Part shown: in pieces, positions 52,154-60,556 of the stretch
Numbering within the stretch: position 1 is the first letter of the stretch
Layout: every line of letters begins with the position of its first letter
Assembly (NCBI RefSeq): GCF_020886695.1
Contig: NZ_AP024485.1
Coordinates: forward strand, 1,869,001 to 1,933,000
DNA from: Pseudodesulfovibrio sediminis
Lineage (GTDB): Bacteria; Desulfobacterota; Desulfovibrionia; Desulfovibrionales; Desulfovibrionaceae
Direction: 5' to 3'
DNA: 64,000 nt
Notes under the pieces: model-generated
Told to the model about the DNA's origin: nothing
Seen by the model: the letters and a program-made list of their open reading frames with translations, nothing else
The model's database searches: none
Position numbers and translations under genes: made by a program

Positions 52154-52179
52154 AAAAGGGCCGCGAAAGCGGCCCTTTT
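52154..52179 (+). terminator. Intrinsic terminator
   Basis: AAAAGGGCCGC-GAAA-GCGGCCCTTTT (52154-52179), a GNRA-type tetraloop hairpin with a T tail. It ends the sigma-54 transcript before the histidine kinase gene. Confidence 0.85.
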
Positions 52180-52292
52180 ACTTTGATTTGTGTAACAAGC
52201 TGCACCTTTTCTTTGCGCACTACTTGTCATGAACCATGGGCGAGGGTATGGTTTATCCAATTATCGGTCTCACAGGGACGTAAAGGGTAGCC

Positions 52293-53702
52293 ATGAGCGA
52301 AGCACATTTCCCGAACGAAGTCGACGATCTGGATCACCTGGATCTGAATGATGACGAACGAATAGACTATGTTGTCAGTCGCATAGAGGCTAAACTCCTT
52401 GATTACGACGGCTACAATTTTTCCATGCGCCAAATCCGCGCACTGAATATCTTCTTTGAGCTGGCTCAGGAACTGCGGGATCGGGAGATGTTCTATGCCG
52501 TCTGCATGGCCATACCACGCGCCCTGCTCAGACTTGAATCCTCCATCTACATTCTGGAAGATGATGACACCTTTTCCCTGGCCGGATGTACGACCGGCCA
52601 TTGCGACAAATCGGTCACACGGACCTGGGATGACCAGTTTACCGACAAGCTGGTCATCTCGGACAACCAGATGTTCATCCCCATTCAGGGCAACCCGGAA
52701 TACAACGACAAGCTCCCCTTCCGACCGCCGCACAACATCATTGGCAACTTCGTCCTGCATCCCTGCAACAACCTTGAGGGACATGCGCGCCTGTTTTTGG
52801 AAAAGTATGTCAATCGCGTGGGTTTCCAACTGCATCACCGCATGGTCGGTGCGCGGAACCGTGAGCACATCGCTTTCATCAAATCCATGGTGCAGGATAT
52901 CGGCCATAACGTCATCGTGCCGAACATGTACTTCAAGCTCTATTTCATTAGGTTGAAGAGACAGATTGAGCAGCTCCATCAATCCACGGCCAGCGTGCTC
53001 AGCATCCTGAATCAAAGCTCGCAGAAGGAAAGCGTGACCGAGGGGAACAAGCTGGCCCGGATAGCGTCATCCATCGAGACGCAGTATCAGGAAATTTACA
53101 GCCATTACGAATCCACATCCATGTTTCTGGAGACGCTGCTCCGTCGGCGTCACTTCGAGGAAGGGCGGTATGTCCTGGACAAGCGGGAGGTCAACCTGCG
53201 TACGGCGATCATGGAACCGCTGGTGGAACGATTCCACAAGCGGTTCAAGGAACGCAGGATCACCATCAACTTCGCGCTAGGCGGTGCACCGGATCAGATG
53301 GTCCGCCTGATAATAGACAGAGGGCTGATTTCCCAGGTCTTTGACAACCTGTTTTCCAACGCCCTTAAATACACTGAAACCGTGACCCTGGACGATGGCC
53401 GGCGAGGCAAATTCGTCTCGTATGGCTGGAAGATCATCAAGGATTATTTTGGCAATGAAAAGCCCGGCATCCGTTTGTGGGTCACATCCACAGGCCGTCC
53501 GCTCGACCTTGAAGATCCCATGGAAGTCTTCAAGCCGGGGTTTCGCGCCGACAACGTGGCCCGGGAATCCGGCACGGGCCGAGGGTTGTATTTCGTTCGT
53601 CAGGTAGTGGAACTCCACAACGGTCAGGTGGGCTATTCGCACTCGGAAAACAGCAACCAGTTTTATCTCATCCTGCCGTTCGAGCAGGAAATAGCGGGAT
53701 AG
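52293..53702 (+). CDS. Orphan cytoplasmic sensor histidine kinase
   Basis: 469 residues with no membrane segment. A GAF-like N-terminal sensing region is possible (to about residue 190). An atypical H-box follows in VQDIGHNVIVPNMYF, then a coiled-coil dimerisation stretch. The HATPase domain has the N-box VFDNLFSNALKYTE, a D-box replaced by TSTGRPLD, FKPGFRADNVARESGTGRGLYFVRQVV as F/G boxes, and ends LILPFEQ. No response regulator is adjacent, so its partner is elsewhere. Confidence 0.82.
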   Translation: MSEAHFPNEVDDLDHLDLNDDERIDYVVSRIEAKLLDYDGYNFSMRQIRALNIFFELAQELRDREMFYAVCMAIPRALLRLESSIYILEDDDTFSLAGCTTGHCDKSVTRTWDDQFTDKLVISDNQMFIPIQGNPEYNDKLPFRPPHNIIGNFVLHPCNNLEGHARLFLEKYVNRVGFQLHHRMVGARNREHIAFIKSMVQDIGHNVIVPNMYFKLYFIRLKRQIEQLHQSTASVLSILNQSSQKESVTEGNKLARIASSIETQYQEIYSHYESTSMFLETLLRRRHFEEGRYVLDKREVNLRTAIMEPLVERFHKRFKERRITINFALGGAPDQMVRLIIDRGLISQVFDNLFSNALKYTETVTLDDGRRGKFVSYGWKIIKDYFGNEKPGIRLWVTSTGRPLDLEDPMEVFKPGFRADNVARESGTGRGLYFVRQVVELHNGQVGYSHSENSNQFYLILPFEQEIAG

Positions 53703-53771
53703 CGCGCTCCGAAACCGGTTGTTCTCGCGAAAAACGGATAATAGCGAAAAATGGCGAGCAGGAAATTCCGA

Positions 53772-54878
53772 CTACTCGGCTGTCGCTGTCTGCGCCAACA
53801 TCCGTCGATAATACGACAGACAGAGACAGGTCATGGGCAGCGCGATGAGCAGGCCGAGAAAACCCAGCAGTTTGCCCCAGACAGACAGGGACAACAGGAT
53901 GAGCCACGGCGAAAGCCCAAGGCTCTCCCCCTGAATTTTCGGTACGAGAAAGACCTCCTGAATCGTCTGGACAATAGCCATGACAGCCACCACCAGCCCG
54001 ACGCCGATCCAGACGGACTCGCCAGCCTCAAGAGAGTCCAGAGCCGCCAGCAGTACGGCCGGAACCATGCCCACAGCACCGAGGTAAGGGGCGATGTTCA
54101 GTATGCCGATAATCATGCCGAGTACGATGCCCAGAGGAAGGTCGATGAGGGTAAAGCCTATGGACATGAGAACGCCCACAATGAGCGCGATGGAAATCTG
54201 ACCACGAAAATAGAGACTCATGGTTTTTTCGAACTCGCCGAGGAAGCCGGTCACGGAGTCGCGGATTCCGGCAGGCAGGTATTCCTGCCAATTCTCCTTA
54301 ATCTTGCCGAAGTCAGCCAGCAGAAAAACGAGATACAGAATGATGATGCCCAGACCGAGGAAGCCTGCCAGGAAGCTTGCCGTCCCCTGGGCCAGCCCTT
54401 TGACGCCGGGGATTATGGTGTCCAGAAAGGATTGAGCCGCGTCAGCCGCTCCTGTCGAGGAAAAGAGGTCGCGTACTTCCTGCTGGGAGGCGATGTTGCG
54501 CAGCCACTGCCAGACATCCGGCGGCAGATGCTTCGAGACCTTGGTCGCAAACTCGGCGTTGTTAACCAGCTCGGACAACACACGGCCCATATGGGTCAGC
54601 TCGGTAGCCATCATGGGCACAATCACCATGAACACCCCCACGATGAACGCTACAAGACCGATCAGGGTCACGGCGACTGCAATGCCACGGCTTTTGACAT
54701 ATTTCTGGATAAAACAGGTCAGCGGATTGAGCAGATATGCCACGAGCAGGGCCACCACAAAGGGTATCAGCACATTGGAGAGAAAACCCAGAAGCCAGAT
54801 AAGGCCGAGAAAGAACCCGACCCCAAGGAGCAAGCGGACCACGGAGTCCAGCGTGTACGGCTTGTCGGAAGTAAACAT
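53772..54878 (-). CDS. AI-2E family transporter
   Basis: 368 residues with about eight membrane helices, including LIWLLGFLSNVLIPFVVALLVAYLLNPL near the N-terminus, the membrane-associated region around GQISIALIVGVLMSIGFTLIDLPLGIVLGMIIGILNIAPYLGAVGMVP, and the final LLSLSVWGKLLGFLGLLIALPMTC. The family includes the E. coli TqsA and Na+/H+-type members; the substrate varies. GGAGG stands 5 bases before the ATG. Confidence 0.92.
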   Translation of the reverse strand: MFTSDKPYTLDSVVRLLLGVGFFLGLIWLLGFLSNVLIPFVVALLVAYLLNPLTCFIQKYVKSRGIAVAVTLIGLVAFIVGVFMVIVPMMATELTHMGRVLSELVNNAEFATKVSKHLPPDVWQWLRNIASQQEVRDLFSSTGAADAAQSFLDTIIPGVKGLAQGTASFLAGFLGLGIIILYLVFLLADFGKIKENWQEYLPAGIRDSVTGFLGEFEKTMSLYFRGQISIALIVGVLMSIGFTLIDLPLGIVLGMIIGILNIAPYLGAVGMVPAVLLAALDSLEAGESVWIGVGLVVAVMAIVQTIQEVFLVPKIQGESLGLSPWLILLSLSVWGKLLGFLGLLIALPMTCLCLSYYRRMLAQTATAE

Positions 54879-54946
54879 GAATCCTCCTGCAGGAGATGAA
54901 ATGTCATCCTTCCCTACCAGTCCGGCTGCATTTATTCAATGTTCCT

Positions 54947-55021
54947 CATACGCTCTTTAACGATATACAGGTATTTGCACATGGTTTCGGGGCACGAAAC
55001 AGCGTTGCGTGCGAGCGTATG
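54947..55021. other. 75-nt dyad structure in serB / AI-2E intergenic gap
   Basis: Perfect 9-bp outer arms CATACGCTC (54947-54955) and GAGCGTATG (55013-55021) enclose GCAC/GTGC and the hairpin GTTTCG-GGGCA-CGAAAC. Either strand could fold. It may be a processing site between serB and the AI-2E gene or a small RNA. No T run follows on either strand. Confidence 0.4.
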
Positions 55022-55089
55022 GTGCGGGCGCGGAAAAAAGGGAAGCGAACGTCGAAGGCCGGGAACGTGTTCCGCTGAACGGACTTCGA

Positions 55090-56298
55090 CTACACGACCT
55101 CGCGGTCACGAACGCCGATGAGATAGAGGATGGTGTCCAGACCAAGGGTGGAGATGGACTGACGCGCACCCTTCTTGACCTTGGGCTTTGCATGGAAGGC
55201 GATACCAAGCCCGGCCAGGTTGAGCATGGGCAGATCGTTGGCGCCGTCACCCACGGCAATGACCTGTTGCAGCGAAATTTTTTCAATATCTGCGATGGAT
55301 TGAAGCAGCTCCGCTTTCTTGTTGGCGTCCACGATATCGCCGACGGCCTTGCCTGTGAGTTTGCCGTCGATGATCTCCAGCTCATTGGCGTAGACATAAT
55401 CAACGCCGAATTTTTCCTGAAGGATGTGGCCGAAGTAGGTGAATCCGCCGGACAGGATGGCGATCTTGTATCCCACGTTCTTGAGGTTGGTGATGAGCTT
55501 TTCCGCCCCCTCGGTCATGGGCAACCGGTCGGCGACTGTCTGGAGAACGGATTCGTCCAGCCCTTCAAGGAGTGACAACCGTTTCTTGAGCGACTGCTTG
55601 AAATCAAGCTCGCCGCGCATGGCCGCCTCGGTGATGGCCGCCACTTCATCGCCCACGCCCGCTTCCTTGGCCAGCTCGTCGATGACTTCTGCCTGGATGA
55701 GGGTGGAGTCCATGTCAAACGCGACCAGACGGCGGTTGCGGCGAAAGATGTTGTCTTCCTGAAAGGCGATGTCCACCATGAGGTCGGCGGATATTTCCAG
55801 GAACCGGGAGCGAATATCCGCGATGTCCCGAGGCGTGCCGCGCACGGTGAACTCCACGCAGCCGCGTGAACATTCATAGTCGTTGCAATCAAGAGGCACA
55901 CGCCCGGAGAGCCTGTGGATGGTGTCGATGTTCATGCCGGATTCGGCGATGACTTCGGTGATGGCCGAGATCTGCCGAGATGACACGGACCGCGCCAGCA
56001 GAGTGATGATGTAGCGCGCCTTGTTGGCGTCCCCTACCCACGAGGAGTATTCCTCTTCATTGAGCGGGTGGAGCTTCATGGTCACGCCCAGTTCATGGGC
56101 CTTGAACAGCAGGTCTTTCAGAACCGGCTGGGAATTGGACGGGAGTCTGATCAGAATGCCCAAGGTCAGAAAATTATGAATGACCACCTGGCCGATGTCG
56201 AGCACGTCCACATCATACCCGGCCAACACTTCAGACAACTCCGCAGTCAGCCCGGGCCTGTCGCCACCAGTCACATGTATCAATATGATCTTTTCCAT
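55090..56298 (-). CDS. serB: Phosphoserine phosphatase with N-terminal ACT domains
   Basis: 402 residues. Two ACT-like domains (about 1-80 and 95-175: IILIHVTGGDRPGLTAELSEVL, YIITLLARSVSSRQISAITEVI) precede a HAD domain. HAD motif I is AFDMDST (D195, D197), motif II is AILSGGFTYFG, and motif III/IV is VIAVGDGANDLPMLNLAGLGIAFHAKP. It makes L-serine from phosphoserine; the ACT domains probably sense an amino acid. Such long SerB forms are known in Actinobacteria and many proteobacteria. Confidence 0.95.
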   Translation of the reverse strand: MEKIILIHVTGGDRPGLTAELSEVLAGYDVDVLDIGQVVIHNFLTLGILIRLPSNSQPVLKDLLFKAHELGVTMKLHPLNEEEYSSWVGDANKARYIITLLARSVSSRQISAITEVIAESGMNIDTIHRLSGRVPLDCNDYECSRGCVEFTVRGTPRDIADIRSRFLEISADLMVDIAFQEDNIFRRNRRLVAFDMDSTLIQAEVIDELAKEAGVGDEVAAITEAAMRGELDFKQSLKKRLSLLEGLDESVLQTVADRLPMTEGAEKLITNLKNVGYKIAILSGGFTYFGHILQEKFGVDYVYANELEIIDGKLTGKAVGDIVDANKKAELLQSIADIEKISLQQVIAVGDGANDLPMLNLAGLGIAFHAKPKVKKGARQSISTLGLDTILYLIGVRDREVV

Positions 56299-56375
56299 GA
56301 GTATTCTTCTCTCCCGTTCGAACTCAGGCGGACCTTCTCATATATCGGCCTGGTCGTAAATGGTGTGGGGACGAC

Positions 56376-56408
56376 AAAAAAGCCCAAACCGGTTACAGGT
56401 TCGGGCTC
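56376..56408 (-). terminator. Intrinsic terminator
   Basis: AGCCC-AA-ACC ... GGT-T-CGGGCT hairpin followed on the minus strand by six T (56376-56381). It ends the small gene at 56444. Confidence 0.75.
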
Positions 56409-56443
56409 TTAAATAGCAATAGGATTGACCGGACGAGTCTGCC

Positions 56444-56605
56444 CTATTTCTTTTCTTTTTTTTCGGCTTTTGCTTCACGAATGGATGCAGTGCCTCTGGT
56501 CAGCGAACGGAGGTGACACTGGTTGACCAGTTCCACTTCGCGCAGCTTCTCTGCAGTGAATGCAACGTATTTGATGCCTCTGTCTTCAATGACCAATTCG
56601 TACAT
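56444..56605 (-). CDS. Small basic protein of 53 residues downstream of bactofilin
   Basis: Begins MYELVIEDRGIKYVAFTAEK, continues with LREVELVNQCHLRSLTRG and ends in a Lys/Glu-rich tail (AEKKEKK). It is a beta-hairpin start followed by one helix, of no recognised family. The ribosome site AGAGGG lies 5 bases before the ATG, and the gene starts 12 bp after the bactofilin stop on the same strand. A proper terminator follows. It may act with bactofilin or be a small nucleic-acid-binding protein; neither is shown. Confidence 0.6.
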   Translation of the reverse strand: MYELVIEDRGIKYVAFTAEKLREVELVNQCHLRSLTRGTASIREAKAEKKEKK

Positions 56606-56617
56606 ACTTTTCCCTCT

Positions 56618-57085
56618 TTACGCTTCTGTATCGTCAGATCCGGTCTTGGCGACGTCGGATTCGGTTGTCTCGGGTTGGGCGGGTTTGCCCCCAAAGTTAG
56701 CGGACACCACTTTGGTTTTTCCAACGACAGCGCTAGAGCCGGTCATGGAGACCGCACCTTCAAGCACCGCGCCCTTTTCCACCACCAGGGATGGTGATGT
56801 CAGGCTGCCGTTGAGAACGCTCGTCTTTTCCAGCACAGCGTGTTCCTTGACGTACACATCGCCGCGGATTTCGCCGCAGGAGGTCAGTCGGCCCACATGG
56901 ACCGTTCCCTCGATGAAGGCCTTGCGTCCGAGAACCAGATCGCCATCAGTGGAGATCTCACCCTCGAAACGTCCGTCAATGCGAACCGTGCCAACAAAAT
57001 CAAGTTTGCCTCTATATTCAGTGCCCACGCCCAGAAAGGCGTTCAGCTCGGAGTGATCAGAATTTTTCTTTGAAAACATACCCAT
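56618..57085 (-). CDS. Bactofilin
   Basis: 155 residues. The central bactofilin core is a right-handed beta-helix of short repeats (FVGTVRIDGRFEGEISTDGDLVLGRKAFIEGTVHVGRLTSCGEIRGDVYVKEHAVLEKTSVLNGSL), with unordered tails on both sides. Bactofilins polymerise into non-nucleotide filaments that shape cells or place polar structures. The start at 57085 has GAGG 6 bases upstream; an ATG two codons later is also possible. It lies just upstream of and divergent to the cNMP-motAB operon. Confidence 0.92.
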   Translation of the reverse strand: MGMFSKKNSDHSELNAFLGVGTEYRGKLDFVGTVRIDGRFEGEISTDGDLVLGRKAFIEGTVHVGRLTSCGEIRGDVYVKEHAVLEKTSVLNGSLTSPSLVVEKGAVLEGAVSMTGSSAVVGKTKVVSANFGGKPAQPETTESDVAKTGSDDTEA

Positions 57086-57221
57086 GGTAGACCTCACAGT
57101 TAATTGGGAAACGGTATCTCCCCCGCCACCCGAAAACCATTCAAAATAGCAAAAGGACTTTTCCTATACCCTCACCTTCCTTTGATTGCCACTTTTTTTT
57201 GCCCCGAATTTCAGGAGGAAC

Positions 57222-57266
57222 ATGGAAGAAACCCGCTGCAAACCTGCAATTTATGCGAACTTCTAA
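57222..57266 (+). CDS. Possible 14-residue leader peptide
   Basis: A perfect AGGAGG site stands 3 bases before an ATG that opens a 14-codon frame (MEETRCKPAIYANF), about 110 bp before the cNMP-FliG-like gene. It may be a chance match or a leader peptide; no attenuator follows. Confidence 0.2.
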   Translation: MEETRCKPAIYANF

Positions 57267-57379
57267 TTGTCCATTATGCCAGTTGGTTGTACATTTTCTG
57301 AAAAGTGGGTACCCTTTGAAAGGACAAAGTTGGACGGGAAAGTCTTTGCCCGCAGTCAGACACGGGAGAAGGGAGAGGC

Positions 57380-58546
57380 ATGACTACAAGCATTCAGAAT
57401 ATAAAATCCTATCATAAAGGCCGTTCCATCTATAAAGAAGGACAGAACGGAACCGTCGCCTACATGATCCAGAAAGGCTCGGTCACGTTGTATAAGACCG
57501 TGAACGGCAAGAGGATCCTTGTTGATACCCTCGGTCGGGGCGAGATCTTCGGCGAGATGTCCGTGCTGAGCAAAACAGAACGCATGGAAAGTGCCGAAGC
57601 CGCGGAATACTGCGATCTCATGGTACTGACAGAGCAGGTCATTCAGGCCATGGTCGCCAAATGCCCAAAAACCATCCAGCATCTGACCAAGCTGCTGATA
57701 AAGCGCGTGCGCAAGGCCGGAGATGTGAACCCCAACCGCACGCACAAGAATTCCTTTCTATCCATCTGTCGTATTCTCGAAATGACCCATCGCTGTCATG
57801 TCTCCATGCGGGCCGCAGAGGCCAAGCGTATCCGGGGTCACAAGTTCGGCATCGCCATCACCGAGTTTTCCAAACAGGTCAAGGATATCCTGCTGGTCTC
57901 ACAGCTTGAAATCGACCAGACCCTGGACCAGTTGGCCGCCCTCAAGATTGTCACCCTGACAACCCAGGGATCGGGCAAGGCGTTCTCCGAGCGCTACGTC
58001 AAGGTCAATGACATGGAGAATTTCTTTCAGGTGGCGGCCAATCTGCACAAGGAGTTGTCCAAGTCGGACGCCCTGGAGCCGGAGCTGGAATACATCGACA
58101 TCCATGATTTTGCCGACGAGGTCGAAGCCCAGAGCGAAATTCTCTACAAGAAGATGGCCAACATGGAGATCCCTGACACCCTGTTTTTCTTCCACAAGAG
58201 TTCGGCGCTCGCCTGGGCCGGAGACCAGCCCGAAGAGTTCTTCAAGCGGGTAAAGCGCAAGAAAAAGAAGATCGCCGACCTCGAAGACGTCAACGACATC
58301 GTGTTCGTGGACAACGCCACCTGCAAGGACGTGTTCGCCAAGCTCGGGTACTACAAGCTCGGTGTGCTCCTCGCCATAGCCGAACAGGAAGCCCGGCAAA
58401 AGATCATCGGCAACCTGTCCAAGAAAATCGCCACCATCGTGCAGGATGAGGCCAAGGAACGGGGAACCCCCGACTCCACCGAGGCCGAGGATGTCTCTGA
58501 TGAGCTCATCGAACTGATCAAGGTCACCAAAGGGGTTTCCATCTAA
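57380..58546 (+). CDS. Cyclic-nucleotide-binding protein with FliG-like C-terminal domain
   Basis: 388 residues. Residues 10-110 are a cNMP-binding domain (YMIQKGSVTLYKTVNGKRILVDTLGRGEIFGEMSVLSK, with the GE-MS phosphate-binding cassette). A winged-helix-like middle follows (about 135-210, DILLVSQLEIDQTLDQLAAL). Residues 285-365 resemble the FliG C-terminal domain (IVFVDNATCKDVFAKLGYYKLGVLLAIAEQEARQKIIGNLSKK). It overlaps motA by one base (TAATG). A messenger-sensing component at the motor is an attractive but untested reading. Confidence 0.75.
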   Translation: MTTSIQNIKSYHKGRSIYKEGQNGTVAYMIQKGSVTLYKTVNGKRILVDTLGRGEIFGEMSVLSKTERMESAEAAEYCDLMVLTEQVIQAMVAKCPKTIQHLTKLLIKRVRKAGDVNPNRTHKNSFLSICRILEMTHRCHVSMRAAEAKRIRGHKFGIAITEFSKQVKDILLVSQLEIDQTLDQLAALKIVTLTTQGSGKAFSERYVKVNDMENFFQVAANLHKELSKSDALEPELEYIDIHDFADEVEAQSEILYKKMANMEIPDTLFFFHKSSALAWAGDQPEEFFKRVKRKKKKIADLEDVNDIVFVDNATCKDVFAKLGYYKLGVLLAIAEQEARQKIIGNLSKKIATIVQDEAKERGTPDSTEAEDVSDELIELIKVTKGVSI

Positions 58547-59319
58547 TGAATATCGCCACCATCTTCGGGATTATCGCCGGTATCTTTGTCCTCTGCGCGG
58601 CCACCTTCGCGGCCACGGATTCGGTTCAGGTCTTCCTGAACGGTCCGGGTCTCGCCATCGTACTCGGCGGAACCATCGCGGCCACGTTCATCTGCTATCC
58701 CCTACGGGAGGTCATGCGCGTCATGGGGCTGTTCGTGTCCGCTTTCCGGGCCGAGGAGCTGCCCATCGGCGATTACATTCGGGATATCGTCACCATCTCC
58801 AAGACAGTGAGCAAGAAGGGCGAAGAGCATCTGGAAAAATCGCTCAAGTCCATGGAAAACGAATTTCTGCGCGACGGGCTGCAGATGCTGCTGGACGGCT
58901 ACTCCAAACAGGAGCTGGAGGAAATCCTCAACAACCGCATCCAGCAGTATCACGAACAGGAGTCCAATGCCGCCGGCATCTATCGGACCATGGCCGCCCT
59001 GTCTCCCGCCTTCGGCATCATCGGTACGCTCATCGGCCTGATCGCCATGATGCAGACCATGGGCGACGACATCACCCGCATCGGCCCGGCCATGGCCACG
59101 GCCCTGACCACCACCCTGTACGGCGCGCTGTTCGCCAACATGATCTATACGCCCATTGCCACCAAGGTCGAACGGCGTGTGGAGGAGCGCACCATCCTGA
59201 TGTGCGTTATCCGCGACGGTATCCTGTTCATCAAGGACAAGACGCCCGCGCCTATCGTCATGGACAAGCTCAAGGGGTACCTACCCCCGAGCAAGTGGTC
59301 TTCCATCGGCGCCAGATAG
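58546..59319 (+). CDS. motA: Flagellar motor stator protein MotA
   Basis: 257 residues with four membrane segments. N-terminal ATIFGIIAGIFVLCAATFAA and FLNGPGLAIVLGGTIAATFICYPL, and the C-terminal pair YRTMAALSPAFGIIGTLIGLIAMMQTM and AMATALTTTLYGALFANMIYTPIATKV match the MotA/ExbB channel. The large cytoplasmic loop between carries the rotor-contact region. MotA forms the ion channel with MotB. It overlaps the cNMP-FliG-like gene by one base and is 9 bp before motB. Confidence 0.94.
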   Translation: MNIATIFGIIAGIFVLCAATFAATDSVQVFLNGPGLAIVLGGTIAATFICYPLREVMRVMGLFVSAFRAEELPIGDYIRDIVTISKTVSKKGEEHLEKSLKSMENEFLRDGLQMLLDGYSKQELEEILNNRIQQYHEQESNAAGIYRTMAALSPAFGIIGTLIGLIAMMQTMGDDITRIGPAMATALTTTLYGALFANMIYTPIATKVERRVEERTILMCVIRDGILFIKDKTPAPIVMDKLKGYLPPSKWSSIGAR

Positions 59320-59328
59320 GACTGACAC

Positions 59329-60042
59329 ATGCAGTTCAACGGCAAATTCATTCCCAAGCGCAAGACACCCGCGCCTGACGGCGGCTGGCAGTTGACCCTG
59401 GCGGACATGATGACGCTCATTCTCTGCTTTTTCGTCATCATGCTGGCTGTGTCCAAGATCGACCCCAACCGCTATGAAGCCGTGTCCGATATCATGGCCG
59501 AAGCCATGAAGGGCAAGGCCGCGCCCAGTAAAAGGGCAAGCGAACCCGTGCAGGCTGTGGTGGAGAAAAAGCAGAAGAATCTTTTTGAACTGCAATTGGA
59601 GCTGGCCAAGCTCATCGGCCGAGAATCCGAGGCCGTGCGATTGAAGTTGCGGCCCGATGCCGTGGCCATCAATCTGCAAGGCGGGGTGTTCTTCAAGCTC
59701 GGCAGTGCAGACCTGACCGTTGAGGCCGTGACCATCCTCGACAAGCTGGCCAAGCCGCTCACAGACGCACACTACAAGCTGACCATCGAAGGCCACTCCG
59801 ACAACCTCGCCATCAAGTCGGCCCAGTTTCCGTCCAACTGGGAGCTGTCCAGTGCCCGCGCTTCCAGCGTGGCCCGGTTCTTTATCGCTCAGGGATTCCC
59901 CAAGGGGGACATACGGGTCATGGGATTGGCCGACACCGAGCCGTTGGCCCCCAACACGGACAAGGCAGGGAACAACATCCCGACCAATCAGGCCAAAAAT
60001 CGTCGGGTGATCATTCTGGTCCGGCCGATTTCAGGACGTTAA
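59329..60042 (+). CDS. motB: Flagellar motor stator protein MotB
   Basis: 237 residues. One membrane helix (LADMMTLILCFFVIMLAV) holds the channel Asp, D26. The periplasmic OmpA/MotB domain (LKLRPDAVAINLQGGVFFKLGSADL, TIEGHSDNLAIKS, NWELSSARASSVARFF, NRRVIILV) binds peptidoglycan. With MotA it makes one stator. It overlaps the converging acetyltransferase gene by 4 bases. No other flagellar genes are in the window. Confidence 0.94.
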   Translation: MQFNGKFIPKRKTPAPDGGWQLTLADMMTLILCFFVIMLAVSKIDPNRYEAVSDIMAEAMKGKAAPSKRASEPVQAVVEKKQKNLFELQLELAKLIGRESEAVRLKLRPDAVAINLQGGVFFKLGSADLTVEAVTILDKLAKPLTDAHYKLTIEGHSDNLAIKSAQFPSNWELSSARASSVARFFIAQGFPKGDIRVMGLADTEPLAPNTDKAGNNIPTNQAKNRRVIILVRPISGR

Positions 60043-60473
60043 TCCTGATCAACGACCTTGCCCATGCTGAGGATCTTTTCCATGGCAAAGCCATTCGCCT
60101 CATAAAACCGGATGACGTCCACATTGGACTCGCGAACCTGCAGGTTGATTTTGAAGCAACCGCGTTTTGTGAGTGCGTTCTCGGCATGGTGCAGGAGCAT
60201 TGACCCGATGCCATGTTTGCGCTGATCAGGATGCACGGCCAATGAGTAAATCCATCCTCGGTGGCCGTCGTATCCGGCCATGATCGTTCCGATAACCGTG
60301 TCGTTCTCAACGGCCACGAAAAAGAGATCGTCCACCGCTCGCTTCCGGTCTATGGCGAATGCCGGATCATTATACGATGCCAGGGGATCAAAGACCATCT
60401 TCCACAGGTCAATCACCGCCTGCCGGTGGACCGCGTTGTCAAAGGGGAGGATAAGTGTATCGTTGGTATCCAT
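60039..60473 (-). CDS. GNAT family N-acetyltransferase
   Basis: 144 residues. The acetyl-CoA motif A is WIYSLAVHPDQRKHGIGSMLL, motif B is NLQVRESNVDVIRFYEANGFAMEKI, as in YpeA/RimI-like members. The start at 60473 is preferred over 60545 as it gives the family length. The substrate is unknown. It converges on motB. Confidence 0.85.
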   Translation of the reverse strand: MDTNDTLILPFDNAVHRQAVIDLWKMVFDPLASYNDPAFAIDRKRAVDDLFFVAVENDTVIGTIMAGYDGHRGWIYSLAVHPDQRKHGIGSMLLHHAENALTKRGCFKINLQVRESNVDVIRFYEANGFAMEKILSMGKVVDQD

Positions 60474-60556
60474 AGAGGGAGTGTGCCCCGGCAGCATTTG
60501 TCCTGTCCAGTGGTTCATTGCTTGACGCGCATTCACTCCTCTCATAGATTCACACC

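Larger units (their letters stand above)
51877..52179 (+). ncRNA. Candidate sigma-54-dependent transcript of about 300 nt
   Basis: Bounded by the RpoN promoter and the terminator at 52154-52179. It holds two strong hairpins: GCGTCGC/GCGACGC (51916-51935) and CCCGGACG/CGTCCGGG (51950-51975). A 62-codon frame (51879-52067) begins at the expected start of transcription without any ribosome site, so a small RNA is at least as likely as a small-protein mRNA. Confidence 0.45.
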
